Below the pieces are notes generated by a model. That model was given only the letters and a program-made list of their open reading frames with translations. It did no database searches and was not told where the DNA came from. A DNA stretch of 64,000 nt, from the NCBI GenBank assembly GCA_029256575.1, contig JAQSXR010000021.1, forward strand, positions 17,125 through 81,124, in the 5' to 3' direction. Below are positions 31,552-42,232 of this stretch, piece by piece. Origin of the DNA: Clostridiales bacterium (lineage in GTDB: Bacteria > Bacillota > Clostridia > Lachnospirales > JAQSXR01). Every line of letters begins with the position of its first letter. Position 1 is the stretch's first letter. A program made the position numbers and the translations under genes.

Positions 31552-33243
31552 ATGAAGAAAACATTTAAATCTTTTATGATATTATTTTTTATGGGATTAA
31601 TCGTATTCGCAGGATTAAAAGGAATTAAATATTTGAGAGATAATAAACCGAATAAAACTAGAATGGATTTATCTAGTATATTTAAGGTAGAAGGTGATTT
31701 AAGCACAATTATATATGAGAATGTGCTTTTAGAAGAATCTGCGTTGATTGTAGACGATATGATTTATCTTCCAATCGAATTTGCCAAGACATATATTAGT
31801 GATAAGGTATTCTTTGATTATAATGAACTTGTATTAAGTTTTACAACTCCAACTCAATTGATTCGAAGTGTTATTGATACAAAGGAATATACAATAAACG
31901 GGGAAAAATTTGAGGAAAATCAAAAAATAACAGTAGCAAATGATGAGGATCAGATTTTTATAAGTATTGATTTTCTTGAAAAGTATTGTAATTATGAACA
32001 TTCACTTTACTCAGACCCTAATAGAGTTTTGATTAGAGAATTAGGAAAATCAGATAAGATACTAACTGTAACAGAGCATACACAAATAAGAGTTTTACCG
32101 GATGTTAAGAGTGAAATAGTAGTGGATGCAAGTAAAGATCAAGAATTAATCTATTTAGAGGTAGAGAGTGATAATTGGTCGATGGTTATGACAACAGACG
32201 GATATCAAGGCTACATAAAAAACAAGTTTATTGGTGCGACCGAAACGCAGAACAGGCCAAAAAGATTGTATGAATATGATTATACAAGTATTGCTATAGA
32301 CGGACCAGTTAGTTTGGTGTGGCATCAAGTGACGAATACTACAGCGAATAACAACATTAATGAACTTATTGATGAAACGAAAGGGGTAAATGTAGTTTCT
32401 CCTACATGGTTCTCGTTATCAAATGCAGAAGGTGATATTAAGTCAATAGCGTCTTACGAATACGTAAATACAATTAAACAAAAAGGTATGCAAGTATGGG
32501 GATTAGTGACAAATCAATTTGACCGGGAATTAACACGTGAGCTGTTAAGTTATACCTCAAGAAGAGATGCTTTTGTAAAGAATATCATAGACCTTGCGTT
32601 GGAATATGGCTTAAATGGAATCAATATAGACTTTGAGTCCTTTAATAATGCGGAAGGAGAAGCTTTTACTGAATTAATTAGAGAATTATCAATACAATGC
32701 AGAAAAAATAAATTAGTGTTATCGGTTGATATATATGTACCAAGTGCATGGAACCTCTTTATTGATAGAACAGCAATTGCAGAAGTAGCAGACTATATTG
32801 TAGTTATGGGATACGATGAACATTGGGGTGGCGGGGCAGAAAGTGGTTCTGTTTCCTCATTAGGATTTTTTGAAAAGGGATTAATGGATACACTTGAACT
32901 TGTGCCAGCTAATAAAATTATTATGGGTTTACCATTTTATACTAGACTCTGGGAAGAGGTAAATGGAGCTATTGTTTCTTATAAAGCATATGGAATGGAT
33001 AAAGCTAAAGAGATAATAACAGAACAAGGGATTACCCCGATTTGGGATGAATTCACAGGGCAAAATTATGCAGAGTATACAATTGATGAATCTATTTTCA
33101 AAGTATGGCTTGAAGATGAAAGCTCAATCAAAGAGAGAATGAAAGTCATAGAAAGTGCTAATATTGCTGGATTTGCAGCGTGGAAATTAGGGTTGGAGAG
33201 CACGGCTGTTTGGAACGTGATAGAATCGTATAACGAGAAATGA
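31552..33243 (+). CDS. Glycoside hydrolase family 18 with SH3-like domain
   Basis: GH18 motif GLNGINIDFESF; YIVVMGYDEHWGG; SH3-like region. Confidence 0.88.
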   Translation: MKKTFKSFMILFFMGLIVFAGLKGIKYLRDNKPNKTRMDLSSIFKVEGDLSTIIYENVLLEESALIVDDMIYLPIEFAKTYISDKVFFDYNELVLSFTTPTQLIRSVIDTKEYTINGEKFEENQKITVANDEDQIFISIDFLEKYCNYEHSLYSDPNRVLIRELGKSDKILTVTEHTQIRVLPDVKSEIVVDASKDQELIYLEVESDNWSMVMTTDGYQGYIKNKFIGATETQNRPKRLYEYDYTSIAIDGPVSLVWHQVTNTTANNNINELIDETKGVNVVSPTWFSLSNAEGDIKSIASYEYVNTIKQKGMQVWGLVTNQFDRELTRELLSYTSRRDAFVKNIIDLALEYGLNGINIDFESFNNAEGEAFTELIRELSIQCRKNKLVLSVDIYVPSAWNLFIDRTAIAEVADYIVVMGYDEHWGGGAESGSVSSLGFFEKGLMDTLELVPANKIIMGLPFYTRLWEEVNGAIVSYKAYGMDKAKEIITEQGITPIWDEFTGQNYAEYTIDESIFKVWLEDESSIKERMKVIESANIAGFAAWKLGLESTAVWNVIESYNEK

Positions 33244-33306
33244 CATATTATAAGCGACTTCTAATATATTTATATATAGTATAATAAATACATTAGGGGG
33301 AGCCCA

Positions 33307-33987
33307 ATGAAGACTAAGAAGCTAAGAGAATATGTGATTATAGTTTTAGTAGCCACAGTTTGTTTGTTACTTATGGATTTGTATACATCAATTAATGCAA
33401 AAACAAGAAAAGTAGTAACAGTTGTTATTGATGCAGGACATGGTGGTAAAGATGGCGGAGCAAAAGGAATTGATGGTACACTTGAGAAAGATATTAATTT
33501 GAAAATAGCTTTAAAAGTGCAACAGGTGCTTCAAAATGAAGGGATTCAGGTTGTTATGACACGTACAGCTGATATCCAACTATGTCAAGGAAGCTATTCG
33601 AAAGCAGAAGATATGAGAATAAGACAGACTATCATTGACAATGGTGATGCATCGCTTGCAATCAGTATACATCAAAATAGCTACTCTACGGAGAGAACAA
33701 GAGGAGCACAGGTATTTTGCTATAGGGGTTCTGTAGAAGGGAAAAAAGCAGGAGTTATCTTTACAGAAGAATTAGAAAAGATTATTGGTACAGAAAATGT
33801 GAGAAATGTGAAAGAAGATGGAACACTTTTTATGCTAAAACGTATTAAATGTACAGGGATATTAATTGAAACCGGATTTATCACAAATTGGGGTGAAGCA
33901 GCATTATTGAATACGGATGATTACCAAAATAAATTGGCAGAGGCTATTAAGAATGGTGTCGTTCGGTATTTGGAAATAGAAGATTAG
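33307..33987 (+). CDS. cwlD: N-acetylmuramoyl-L-alanine amidase (Amidase_3, CwlD-like)
   Basis: VVIDAGHGGKDGGAKG; TRTAD; SIHQNS; ETGFITN. Confidence 0.82.
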   Translation: MKTKKLREYVIIVLVATVCLLLMDLYTSINAKTRKVVTVVIDAGHGGKDGGAKGIDGTLEKDINLKIALKVQQVLQNEGIQVVMTRTADIQLCQGSYSKAEDMRIRQTIIDNGDASLAISIHQNSYSTERTRGAQVFCYRGSVEGKKAGVIFTEELEKIIGTENVRNVKEDGTLFMLKRIKCTGILIETGFITNWGEAALLNTDDYQNKLAEAIKNGVVRYLEIED

Positions 33988-34081
33988 GTTTGAACATACA
34001 TGATACTTGTTATGCATTTATAAAGGTGATATAATCATGAAAGTGCATAATTGGGTGTCATAATTTAACAAAGGAGTTTTC

Positions 34082-35140
34082 ATGATGGTTACCAAAACAT
34101 ATAAAATAGATAAAGATAATATAAAGTTACCATTGATAAAAGAAGTAGCTCATATATTATGTGAGGGGGGGCTTGTAGCTTTCCCAACAGAGACTGTATA
34201 CGGGTTAGGTGCCAACGCACTTGATATTGATGCAGCTTCTAAGATTTACATGGCTAAGGGTAGACCCTCTGATAATCCACTTATCGTTCATATTGCACAT
34301 AAAGAGGATGTTGAGAAACTAGTTACGAATATTCCGGAAAATGCAAAATTACTTATGGATAAATTCTGGCCTGGACCTTTAACTATTATTTTTAATAAAA
34401 GTGAAATCGTTCCGTATGGTGTAACGGGTAATCTAGAAACAGTAGGTATTAGGATGCCAGATCATAGTGTTGCGCTAGCGATAATTGATGAGGCAGGGGT
34501 TCCTATTGCAGCACCTAGTGCAAATACATCGACACGACCTAGCCCAACGAAAGCTAGCCACGTTTTAGAAGATCTTGATGGTAGAATCAATGCTATTGTG
34601 GATGGTGGGGATGTAAATATAGGAATCGAATCAACTATCGTAGATGTTACGAGTGAAATACCCGTTATTCTAAGACCAGGCTATATTACAAAAGCTGAAA
34701 TCGAGCAGGTAATTGGATTAGTAAATATTGATAAGGCAATACTTAATAATAAAAATGCAGATAGTTTTATTGCAAAAGCACCAGGGATGAAATATAAACA
34801 TTATGCCCCAAGGGGTGAGATGCTTATAGTTGAAGGCAAAGAAGAAAATGTAGTTTGTAAAATTAATGAACTTGCCAAAGAAAAAATAAAGCTAGGCAAG
34901 AAGGTTGGTATAATTGCAACGGAAGAAACCAAGGATTTGTATGAGGATGGAATTATCATAAGCCTTGGTAGAAGAGTAGATGAACTTGATATTACAAGAC
35001 ATTTATTTAACACTTTAAGAGAATTAGATACCTTGGAAATAGAATATATTTTTTCAGAAGGCTTTACGAATGATAGTGTAGGACAAGCAATTATGAATAG
35101 ACTTTTAAAGGCAGCAGGCCATAATATAATAAAAGTATAA
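34082..35140 (+). CDS. tsaC: L-threonylcarbamoyladenylate synthase
   Basis: VAFPTETVYGLGANALD; KGRPSDNPLIVHI; APSANTSTRPSPT; C-terminal Sua5 domain. Confidence 0.93.
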   Translation: MMVTKTYKIDKDNIKLPLIKEVAHILCEGGLVAFPTETVYGLGANALDIDAASKIYMAKGRPSDNPLIVHIAHKEDVEKLVTNIPENAKLLMDKFWPGPLTIIFNKSEIVPYGVTGNLETVGIRMPDHSVALAIIDEAGVPIAAPSANTSTRPSPTKASHVLEDLDGRINAIVDGGDVNIGIESTIVDVTSEIPVILRPGYITKAEIEQVIGLVNIDKAILNNKNADSFIAKAPGMKYKHYAPRGEMLIVEGKEENVVCKINELAKEKIKLGKKVGIIATEETKDLYEDGIIISLGRRVDELDITRHLFNTLRELDTLEIEYIFSEGFTNDSVGQAIMNRLLKAAGHNIIKV

Positions 35141-35153
35141 TGGAGGATTTAAT

Positions 35154-35576
35154 ATGATAGGAATTGGTAGTGACCACGGTGGATTTGAATTAAAACAAGA
35201 AATCATGAAATATTTAGAAAGTAAATCGATTGAATACAAAGATTTTGGATGCTATAGTGTAGATTCATGTGACTATCCAAATATAGGGAAAGAAGTTGCA
35301 CTGGCTGTTTCAACAAAAGAATGTGAAAAAGGAATTCTTATTTGTGGAACTGGAATTGGAATGTCAATGGTAGCAAACAAGGTTGATGGTGTTAGAGCGG
35401 CTCTTTGTGGGGACTGTTTTAGTGCAGAAGCAACCAGAGAACATAATGATGCAAATGTACTTGCCCTAGGAGCTAGAGTAACGGGAGCAGGGCTCGCGCT
35501 AAAGATTGTAGATATATTTTTAAATACACCATTTTCAAATGATGAGAGACATATTAAAAGAATATCTATGTTTTAG
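35154..35576 (+). CDS. rpiB: Ribose 5-phosphate isomerase B
   Basis: [38 protein letters not shown]. Confidence 0.95.
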   Translation: MIGIGSDHGGFELKQEIMKYLESKSIEYKDFGCYSVDSCDYPNIGKEVALAVSTKECEKGILICGTGIGMSMVANKVDGVRAALCGDCFSAEATREHNDANVLALGARVTGAGLALKIVDIFLNTPFSNDERHIKRISMF

Positions 35577-35590
35577 ATAGGGGGATTAGA

Positions 35591-36103
35591 GTGAGACCTA
35601 CTTGGGATGAGTATTTTATGAACATTGTAGAATTAATTAAAACGCGTTCAACATGTCTAAGAAGAGAAGTTGGAGCCGTAATAGTAAAGGATAAAAGAAT
35701 TATTGCAACAGGATATAATGGAGCACCAAAGGGTACTGCACACTGTGAGAAAACAGGATGTATGAGAGAAGCACTCGGAATTCCATCCGGACAAAGGCAC
35801 GAGTTATGTAGAGCTTCCCATGCAGAACAAAATGCAATTGTACAAGCAGCTGCATATGGAGTTCCAATAGCAGGTAGCACAATATACGTTACAACTCAAC
35901 CATGTGTTATTTGCTCTAAACTTATTATTAATTCGGGAATTAAGAGAGTTGTATTTAGAGGAAGTTATCCGGACAAGCTTTCGCTTGAACTTTTAGGTGA
36001 GGCTGGAATTGAATTAGTGCGAGTAGATGAAGATAATAAACAAATTAGTTTAGTAGATGTAGATAATTTTACGGAAAGTAGGCAACATAATGGGGATCTT
36101 TGA
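35591..36103 (+). CDS. dCMP deaminase family protein
   Basis: [31 protein letters not shown] start. Confidence 0.93.
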   Translation: MRPTWDEYFMNIVELIKTRSTCLRREVGAVIVKDKRIIATGYNGAPKGTAHCEKTGCMREALGIPSGQRHELCRASHAEQNAIVQAAAYGVPIAGSTIYVTTQPCVICSKLIINSGIKRVVFRGSYPDKLSLELLGEAGIELVRVDEDNKQISLVDVDNFTESRQHNGDL

Positions 36104-37178
36104 AAATAACAATTTAATAGTTTATTTAATAGCCTTTGTTGTTGCGGCGATGGTAGCTTTTGTTACAGTACCACTTAGCAAGAAGATAGCATTTAAACTA
36201 GGAGCGATAGCAGTACCGAATGAGAGAAGTATGCATAAGAAACCAATGCCTCTTGCTGGTGGGATTTCTATAATTTGCGGATTTATTGCTGCACTTTTAG
36301 TAGCAATGTTTATTTATAAAGGATTTGAATATGAAAAAATGTTTGGATTTGTTACAGGAGCAATTATAATTGCGTGTGTTGGACTTTTAGATGATATCTA
36401 TAACCTAAGCGCAAAAGTAAAATTGTTATTTCAAATATTAGCTGCACTTGTTGCAGTATATACTGGGACAAGATTTGATTATTTAACTTGGCCTTGGAAT
36501 CCACAAGGATTTATTCACTTGGGAGATTTAGGAAGAGTAATTAGTGTATTATGGATCATTGGAGTTATTAATGCAATTAACTTTATTGATGGATTAGATG
36601 GTTTAGCCGCAGGTATTTCTTCGATTGCCTCTTTATGTTTGATGCTAATAGCAATCCTTACAAATAATCCACCAGTAGTAATATTGACAGCTGCATTATC
36701 AGGGGCTTGTCTTGGGTTCTTACCGATGAATTTCAATCCAGCAAAGATTTTTATGGGAGATACAGGGTCCACTTTCTTAGGATTTTCTCTAGCTGTAATA
36801 TCTATTCAAGGATTGTTAAAAAGCTATACTGCTATTACTGTAATCGCAGCACTTTTTGTGTTAGGTTTACCTGTTTTTGATACAGGGTTTGCAATATTAA
36901 GAAGAGTAATAAATCGAAAACCAATATATGTTGCTGATAGAGGACATTTGCATCATAGGTTAGTTGACAGAGGTTTTAGCCAAAGAAGAGCTGTAATAAC
37001 ATTATATATGGTGAGTGGTGGATTTGGAATTGCGGGAATTTTGTATGCCATAGGTGACATTAGATTAGCAATCGGTATTTTATCATTAATGTTTATAGTT
37101 TGGCTTGTTGATTTTATTGTATCGCGTTTACGAAAACAAAGTGAAGTTGATGTAGAAAAAGAGATAGAATCGAAATAA
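36090..37178 (+). CDS. Undecaprenyl-phosphate GlcNAc-1-phosphate transferase (TagO/WecA-like)
   Basis: [45 protein letters not shown]. Confidence 0.92.
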   Translation: MGIFENNNLIVYLIAFVVAAMVAFVTVPLSKKIAFKLGAIAVPNERSMHKKPMPLAGGISIICGFIAALLVAMFIYKGFEYEKMFGFVTGAIIIACVGLLDDIYNLSAKVKLLFQILAALVAVYTGTRFDYLTWPWNPQGFIHLGDLGRVISVLWIIGVINAINFIDGLDGLAAGISSIASLCLMLIAILTNNPPVVILTAALSGACLGFLPMNFNPAKIFMGDTGSTFLGFSLAVISIQGLLKSYTAITVIAALFVLGLPVFDTGFAILRRVINRKPIYVADRGHLHHRLVDRGFSQRRAVITLYMVSGGFGIAGILYAIGDIRLAIGILSLMFIVWLVDFIVSRLRKQSEVDVEKEIESK

Positions 37179-37202
37179 TTTATTTCGATTCTATCTTCTT
37201 GA
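37164..37202 (+). terminator. Terminator overlapping end of the TagO/WecA-like gene
   Basis: agatagaatcgaaataatttatttcgattctatctt. Confidence 0.75.
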
Positions 37203-37254
37203 ATACAAAAAATATAATTAATAATTTATAATTACACGAAAAGGAGTGAAATAA

Positions 37255-38403
37255 ATGGGAATTAAAGTTATGAGTATTTTTGGAACACGTCCTGAAGCTA
37301 TTAAAATGGCACCTTTGGTTAAAGCATTAGAAGCAGATAATCAAATTCAAAGTATTGTTTGTGTTACAGCACAACATAGAGAAATGTTGGATCAAGTATT
37401 AAGGATTTTTGATATAAAACCAGACTATGATTTAAATATTATGGCACCTCAACAAACCTTGGCACATATTACGACAAAGGCGATTAATGGGATTGAAGAA
37501 GTAGTCCAAGTTGAAAAACCAGATTTAATATTAGTACACGGAGATACGAGTACTACTTTTGCTGGAGCATTAGTTGGATTTTATAATAAAATAAAGGTGG
37601 GACATGTCGAAGCAGGACTTAGAACATTCGACAAATATCAACCGTTTCCAGAAGAAATAAACCGAACATTAACGACTAAAGTTGCAGATATGCACTTTGC
37701 ACCGACATCATTATCAGAAGATAATCTCTTGAGAGATGGAATAGCAAAAGATAGTATTTATGTTGTTGGTAACACCGTAATAGATGTACTTGCAACGACA
37801 ATAGATAATGATTATAAATTTGTATATCAACCACTCAATGAGATTGATTTTGTGAATAAAAGAGTTATTACTGTGACCGCTCACCGAAGAGAAAACTTAG
37901 GGGAACCATTAGAAAATATATGTTTCGCGATTAAGAAATTAGTTGAAGAATTTGATGATATTGAGATTGTATATGCTGTTCACAAAAATCCAGTTGTAAT
38001 GGATACCGTAAATAAAGTTCTAAATAATACGAGTAGAGTCCATTTGATAGATCCTTTGGATTTGCAAGATATGCATAACCTAATGAATCGTTCTTATTTA
38101 GTATTAACAGATTCTGGTGGTATACAAGAAGAGGTTCCATCACTTGGAAAACCAGTATTAGTTCTTAGAAATGTTACAGAAAGACCAGAAGGGGTTCAAG
38201 CTGGAACACTTAAGCTAGCAGGAACAGATACGTTAACTATTTATAATATGGCAAAAGAACTTTTAATTGATAAAATTGAGTATGATAAAATTGCGAAAGC
38301 AAAAAATCCATATGGTGATGGAAAGACATCACAAAGAATTGCAAAAGCTATCAAGAAAGAATTTGGACTATCTGCAGAAGAGGTAGATAGATTTGATAAT
38401 TAG
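37255..38403 (+). CDS. wecB: UDP-N-acetylglucosamine 2-epimerase (non-hydrolysing)
   Basis: FGTRPEAIKMAPLV; VHGDTSTTFAGAL; HVEAGLRTF; DSGGIQEE. Confidence 0.95.
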   Translation: MGIKVMSIFGTRPEAIKMAPLVKALEADNQIQSIVCVTAQHREMLDQVLRIFDIKPDYDLNIMAPQQTLAHITTKAINGIEEVVQVEKPDLILVHGDTSTTFAGALVGFYNKIKVGHVEAGLRTFDKYQPFPEEINRTLTTKVADMHFAPTSLSEDNLLRDGIAKDSIYVVGNTVIDVLATTIDNDYKFVYQPLNEIDFVNKRVITVTAHRRENLGEPLENICFAIKKLVEEFDDIEIVYAVHKNPVVMDTVNKVLNNTSRVHLIDPLDLQDMHNLMNRSYLVLTDSGGIQEEVPSLGKPVLVLRNVTERPEGVQAGTLKLAGTDTLTIYNMAKELLIDKIEYDKIAKAKNPYGDGKTSQRIAKAIKKEFGLSAEEVDRFDN

Positions 38404-38452
38404 TAGTAACAGATCGAATCGTAATTGATTTTAAAGAGATTTATTAAAGAGT

Positions 38453-38487
38453 AGGGATTTCCTAGATTAGGGGATCCCTTTTTATTG
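38453..38487 (+). terminator. Terminator-like hairpin
   Basis: agggatttcctagattaggggatccctttttatt. Confidence 0.6.
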
Positions 38488-38561
38488 TATAGGTTTTATC
38501 GTTCTAAGCACATAATCCTAAGAATATACTGTGGTATAGATTGTACCATAGGGAGGATTTT

Positions 38562-39347
38562 ATGATTAAAGATAAATTGATTAGTGGTGCATGCATTACG
38601 GTAGTAATATTTCTAGCGCCTTACATATTGACATTATTATTGCAACCGGGTTCACCAACAGCTAATGCAGTAACACCCACTACCCAATCAAGTAAATATA
38701 CGATTGTCATAGAAAATAATGAAGTGAATAAAGATATAAGCCTTGAAGAGTATCTAGTTGGTGTTGTAGCTGCAGAAATGCCGGCAAGCTTCGAAAAAGA
38801 AGCGTTAAAAGCACAGGCAGTTGCGGCTAGGACATATGCTTTAAAAAGATTGACGGATGTTAGCAAATTAGATGCAGACAGTATTGGACAAAGTTATTTG
38901 ACTACAGATAAGATGAGAGAGCTTTGGGGGGATAATTACTTAACTTATTTTTCAAAGATAGAAGCAGCAGTTAATGATACAAAGGGAGAAGTAGCTGAAT
39001 ACAACGATGAATTAATTGATGCGGTTTTTCATTCAACCAGTGCGGGTAAAACACAAGGTGCGAGTGAAGTATGGGGAAAAGGATACGATTATTTGGCTGC
39101 TGTTGAGAGTGAAGGGGATATAGCATCTCCAGAATATTTAGATGTTAGAACCTATACAAATGATGAAGTAAAGAATATGGTCAAAAATAAAGTGGGTGAT
39201 TTTGATATTACAACGGAAAAGATAATCACCTCTTTGCAGATAATAAGTAGAAATGATGCAAATGCTATGGCTTTGGAGGGCAAAACTTATATAGATATAA
39301 TAAAACACTATTACACAGGAGTGGAGATTGCAACTGTGGAAAATTAA
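38562..39347 (+). CDS. spoIID: Stage II sporulation protein D
   Basis: SLEEYLVGVVAAEMPASFEKEALKAQAVAARTYAL; ATG at 38562 preceded by gggaggatttt. Confidence 0.92.
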   Translation: MIKDKLISGACITVVIFLAPYILTLLLQPGSPTANAVTPTTQSSKYTIVIENNEVNKDISLEEYLVGVVAAEMPASFEKEALKAQAVAARTYALKRLTDVSKLDADSIGQSYLTTDKMRELWGDNYLTYFSKIEAAVNDTKGEVAEYNDELIDAVFHSTSAGKTQGASEVWGKGYDYLAAVESEGDIASPEYLDVRTYTNDEVKNMVKNKVGDFDITTEKIITSLQIISRNDANAMALEGKTYIDIIKHYYTGVEIATVEN

Positions 39348-39474
39348 TATAATTATATATTATTCTTGCTTTTACAAACAAAGGCTTTTGTTCGTGGTTA
39401 TCAGATAAATATAATCTGCTATTCGCGACAAAAGCCTGTAGTGGTTTATTCAAAGAAAATATTATTTAGATTTT

Positions 39475-40182
39475 TTATAAAGACCCTTTCTTCGCTGTTA
39501 GAGTGAAGGTTTTTGGGATCCCTTTGTCATATTGAGGGCAGGAGAAGTTTGGTTCTTCGGTTAAGGAAGTTATTATTAAACCAGATTGCGCAACGGCAGT
39601 TACGATTTCCCCGAGATTCCATTTGCGAAGATAGACCTTTTGAGTTTCTCCCTCTGGCATGTATTTTGCAAAAGATATTTGACTCTCAACAAGGGAGGTA
39701 TCAAAGTAATCCCCATCAACTTTGTGTTTTCTAATCTTAGCAGTAGTTCTCGTTAATTCTGATTCTGGTAAAGCAATAACATTTTCCATTAGATAACGAA
39801 TATTAACACCAGCAGATTCAGCTAGTTCAAGAGCATATCTTTTATTCCCTTCGGAAAAATCAATTACAGTAGCATCTGCTCCAAGCAAGGCAAGAGCAAC
39901 CGATTTCGTTCCATTAGAACCCATCAAGTTTGCAATCTTACTCCCTTTAATTTGAGGTATTTTTTCATTGATAATGGATAAGAATTTTTCTGGGTTATTT
40001 CTTAACTTAACAGCAGCTTCTTCTGGAGAACCAAATTTATTAACCCATGCTTCATAAGTAAGGTTATTCCATGCTTTTTCATTTGAGTCATCACAGACTT
40101 GATTTATATCAAATGAAAATGATTTTTTATCTTTAATATGCTTGAAATGGCTAAATAATTCGAAATGACATCTTATCTTCAA
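39475..40182 (-). CDS. Class I SAM-dependent methyltransferase, apparently internally deleted
   Basis: AWNNLTYEAWVNKFGSPEEAA; KIANLMGSNGTKSVALALLGADATVIDFSEGN; central strands missing after ALPESELT. Confidence 0.65.
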   Translation of the reverse strand: MKIRCHFELFSHFKHIKDKKSFSFDINQVCDDSNEKAWNNLTYEAWVNKFGSPEEAAVKLRNNPEKFLSIINEKIPQIKGSKIANLMGSNGTKSVALALLGADATVIDFSEGNKRYALELAESAGVNIRYLMENVIALPESELTRTTAKIRKHKVDGDYFDTSLVESQISFAKYMPEGETQKVYLRKWNLGEIVTAVAQSGLIITSLTEEPNFSCPQYDKGIPKTFTLTAKKGSL

Positions 40183-40390
40183 AATACTCCACGGACAAAT
40201 TCTTATTTTTGAAGTAATTCTCTAACTCAGAATAAAACAAGTCCACATCACAATCGGTAGTAAGTTTTTCTATCCAAAAACTCTGTCCACCACATGCATC
40301 TCGTAGATGAACCTTAAGACCTACAGATTTTTCTTCAAAATTGCGATTTAGTTCTATTAATTCGTTAAACGATACTATTTTCATAAACAT
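40151..40390 (-). CDS. RDAC family small protein
   Basis: 79 aa containing VHLRDACGGQSFWIE. Confidence 0.7.
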   Translation of the reverse strand: MFMKIVSFNELIELNRNFEEKSVGLKVHLRDACGGQSFWIEKLTTDCDVDLFYSELENYFKNKNLSVEYFEDKMSFRII

Positions 40391-40431
40391 ACCTCCAATG
40401 ATAATTATTTGTATTAGTATAAGGAGTATCT

Positions 40432-41493
40432 TTAAAATACACCCTTACCGCTTCGCTGGGACTTAGAAAATTTCTTCATTGACTGAGACTTTTTCTTGTT
40501 ATCTTTTTCTCTTTTTTGTGCATATCGTATTTCCTTTTGTAATTTCAAGTAATTATTCCATCTTGATTCGGTTATAGAGCCATTTCTTAGTGCTTCACGA
40601 ACGGCACAACCAGGTTCTAGATTGTGCTTGCAGTCATGGAATTTACATAGGGATACAAAATCTTCAATTTCTGAAAAGGCTTCACTTATTCCGATACTTG
40701 CATCCCACATTCCAAGTTCACGCATTCCAGGGGTATCAATAATCATAACATGGTTATCAAGTTCAATTAATTGCCTATGCGTAGTGGTATGTCTACCGCG
40801 GCTATCATCTTCTCTGATATCATTAACTTTCATAACATCATCTCCCAATAAGGCATTAACAAGGGATGATTTTCCTACACCAGAAGAACCTAGAAGAACA
40901 AAAGTCTTACCTGGCTGCATATATTCATTAATCCTATCCATACCCAAACCAGTATAGGTGCTGATTGGTATTACGTCAACACCAATAGCTACTTGCTGGC
41001 TTGAATTTATCTGTTCGGAAGGGTCAACGCATAAGTCTGCTTTCGTCAGTACAACAACAGGAGTTGCTTTGCTTTGCCATGCAGTTGCTATATAGCGCTC
41101 CATTTTGCCAATATTAAAGTCATAATTCAAAGAAAGCATAATAAATACGTAGTCAAAATTGGTAGCCACAATCTGCTCTCCACGGCCCTTATCTGGGTCT
41201 TTCCTTGAAAAGTATGATTTGCGTTCCAAAACTCTGTGAATAATATGGTGATCCAATCCATTGTGCTTTATTAATACAAAATCACCTATTGCGGGATAGT
41301 CTATATTACCATCTTCTGAATAAAAGATCGAGCCCTTCAATCTAGCTGAACCTGTGCCTAAATCACTTATTACTTTATAAACTTCACGATGTACTTCAAT
41401 AATTCTTGCAGGGATTAGCCCTGAAGCTTTTTCACTCTCTGAAATCTGTTTTTCAAAAAAACCATTAAAACCATAATTAAAAATATCTGACAA
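40432..41493 (-). CDS. rsgA: Ribosome small subunit-dependent GTPase A (long-type)
   Basis: Circularly permuted GTPase: TKADL; LLGSSGVGKSSLVNALLGDD; DTPGMRELGMWD; CKFHDCKHNLEPGCAV; TTG start after aaggagg. Confidence 0.9.
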   Translation of the reverse strand: MSDIFNYGFNGFFEKQISESEKASGLIPARIIEVHREVYKVISDLGTGSARLKGSIFYSEDGNIDYPAIGDFVLIKHNGLDHHIIHRVLERKSYFSRKDPDKGRGEQIVATNFDYVFIMLSLNYDFNIGKMERYIATAWQSKATPVVVLTKADLCVDPSEQINSSQQVAIGVDVIPISTYTGLGMDRINEYMQPGKTFVLLGSSGVGKSSLVNALLGDDVMKVNDIREDDSRGRHTTTHRQLIELDNHVMIIDTPGMRELGMWDASIGISEAFSEIEDFVSLCKFHDCKHNLEPGCAVREALRNGSITESRWNNYLKLQKEIRYAQKREKDNKKKSQSMKKFSKSQRSGKGVF

Positions 41494-41499
41494 ATTAAT

Positions 41500-41640
41500 C
41501 CTCCTTACCCTAAAAAGGGTACAAAAAAACACGCCTTCATGCGTGCTCCAAAATAAGATTCACGAAAGGTTACGGGTAGTACTATTTGATTATTAAAACC
41601 ACCATTTTCAAGTTTTTCATAAAACATACACCCTTTCGTT
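41500..41640 (-). promoter_or_regulatory. Candidate attenuator with leader ORF upstream of rsgA
   Basis: Leader ORF 41627-41505 (MFYEKLENGGFNNQIVLPVTFRESYFGARMKACFFVPFLG) or 41620-41582 (MKNLKMVVLIIK); terminator cacgc-atgaag-gcgtgttttttt; competing pairing ccttt-cgtg : cacg-catg-aagg. Confidence 0.7.
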
Positions 41641-41745
41641 TTCAGATAATTTGATTATAATACCATGGTTTACAACTGTCAAGGCATAACTTTAGCATAT
41701 GATTGATATAATTCAAAACTACCAATCATATGCATACGGAACTAC

Positions 41746-42219
41746 TTATTGTTTTTTGTTAACCCTTATAATCTTAATTGTGTAGTAAATAATAGATACA
41801 AAAAGGCTGAATAGAAATACAGGTAAAAACCATTTACCCAAAGATTGTGAATATAGCATACGATAAGTAATATAGGCAAACGCAATAACCATTTCCATTT
41901 TAGTTATAAGTAATAAGGTCTTAGTGTAATGATAAGCTTGTAACCTATTCTCAACTGTAAGTTTTGTTGGGATATTCCAAGCCTCAGGGAATTGCGATAC
42001 GATAGAGATTAGAGCATATAAAAACAAACCGATAAATGGAAGGATTATTACGCTTATCTTTTTTCCCCAACGATCAATTTCACCCGCTGCATTGTAATGA
42101 ATTGGTATTGATTCGGACATGCTACTCCAATTTGCAAATAAGATAATAATCATAAAGGCTAAGAATAGACCGGTTATGATTTCAAGAGATTTTTGAAATT
42201 TTGTGTATTTTAATTTCAT
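41746..42219 (-). CDS. DUF1648 domain membrane protein
   Basis: SMSESIPIHYNAAGEIDRWGKK; start at 42219 preceded by aggaggat. Confidence 0.8.
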   Translation of the reverse strand: MKLKYTKFQKSLEIITGLFLAFMIIILFANWSSMSESIPIHYNAAGEIDRWGKKISVIILPFIGLFLYALISIVSQFPEAWNIPTKLTVENRLQAYHYTKTLLLITKMEMVIAFAYITYRMLYSQSLGKWFLPVFLFSLFVSIIYYTIKIIRVNKKQ

Positions 42220-42232
42220 TAAAATATCCTCC

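Noticed and set aside
41494-41532. ORF-track upstream start for rsgA (MFFCTLFRVRRIN...)
   Set aside because: This extension lies inside the terminator and hairpin region; TTG at 41493 has the proper SD (aaggagg).
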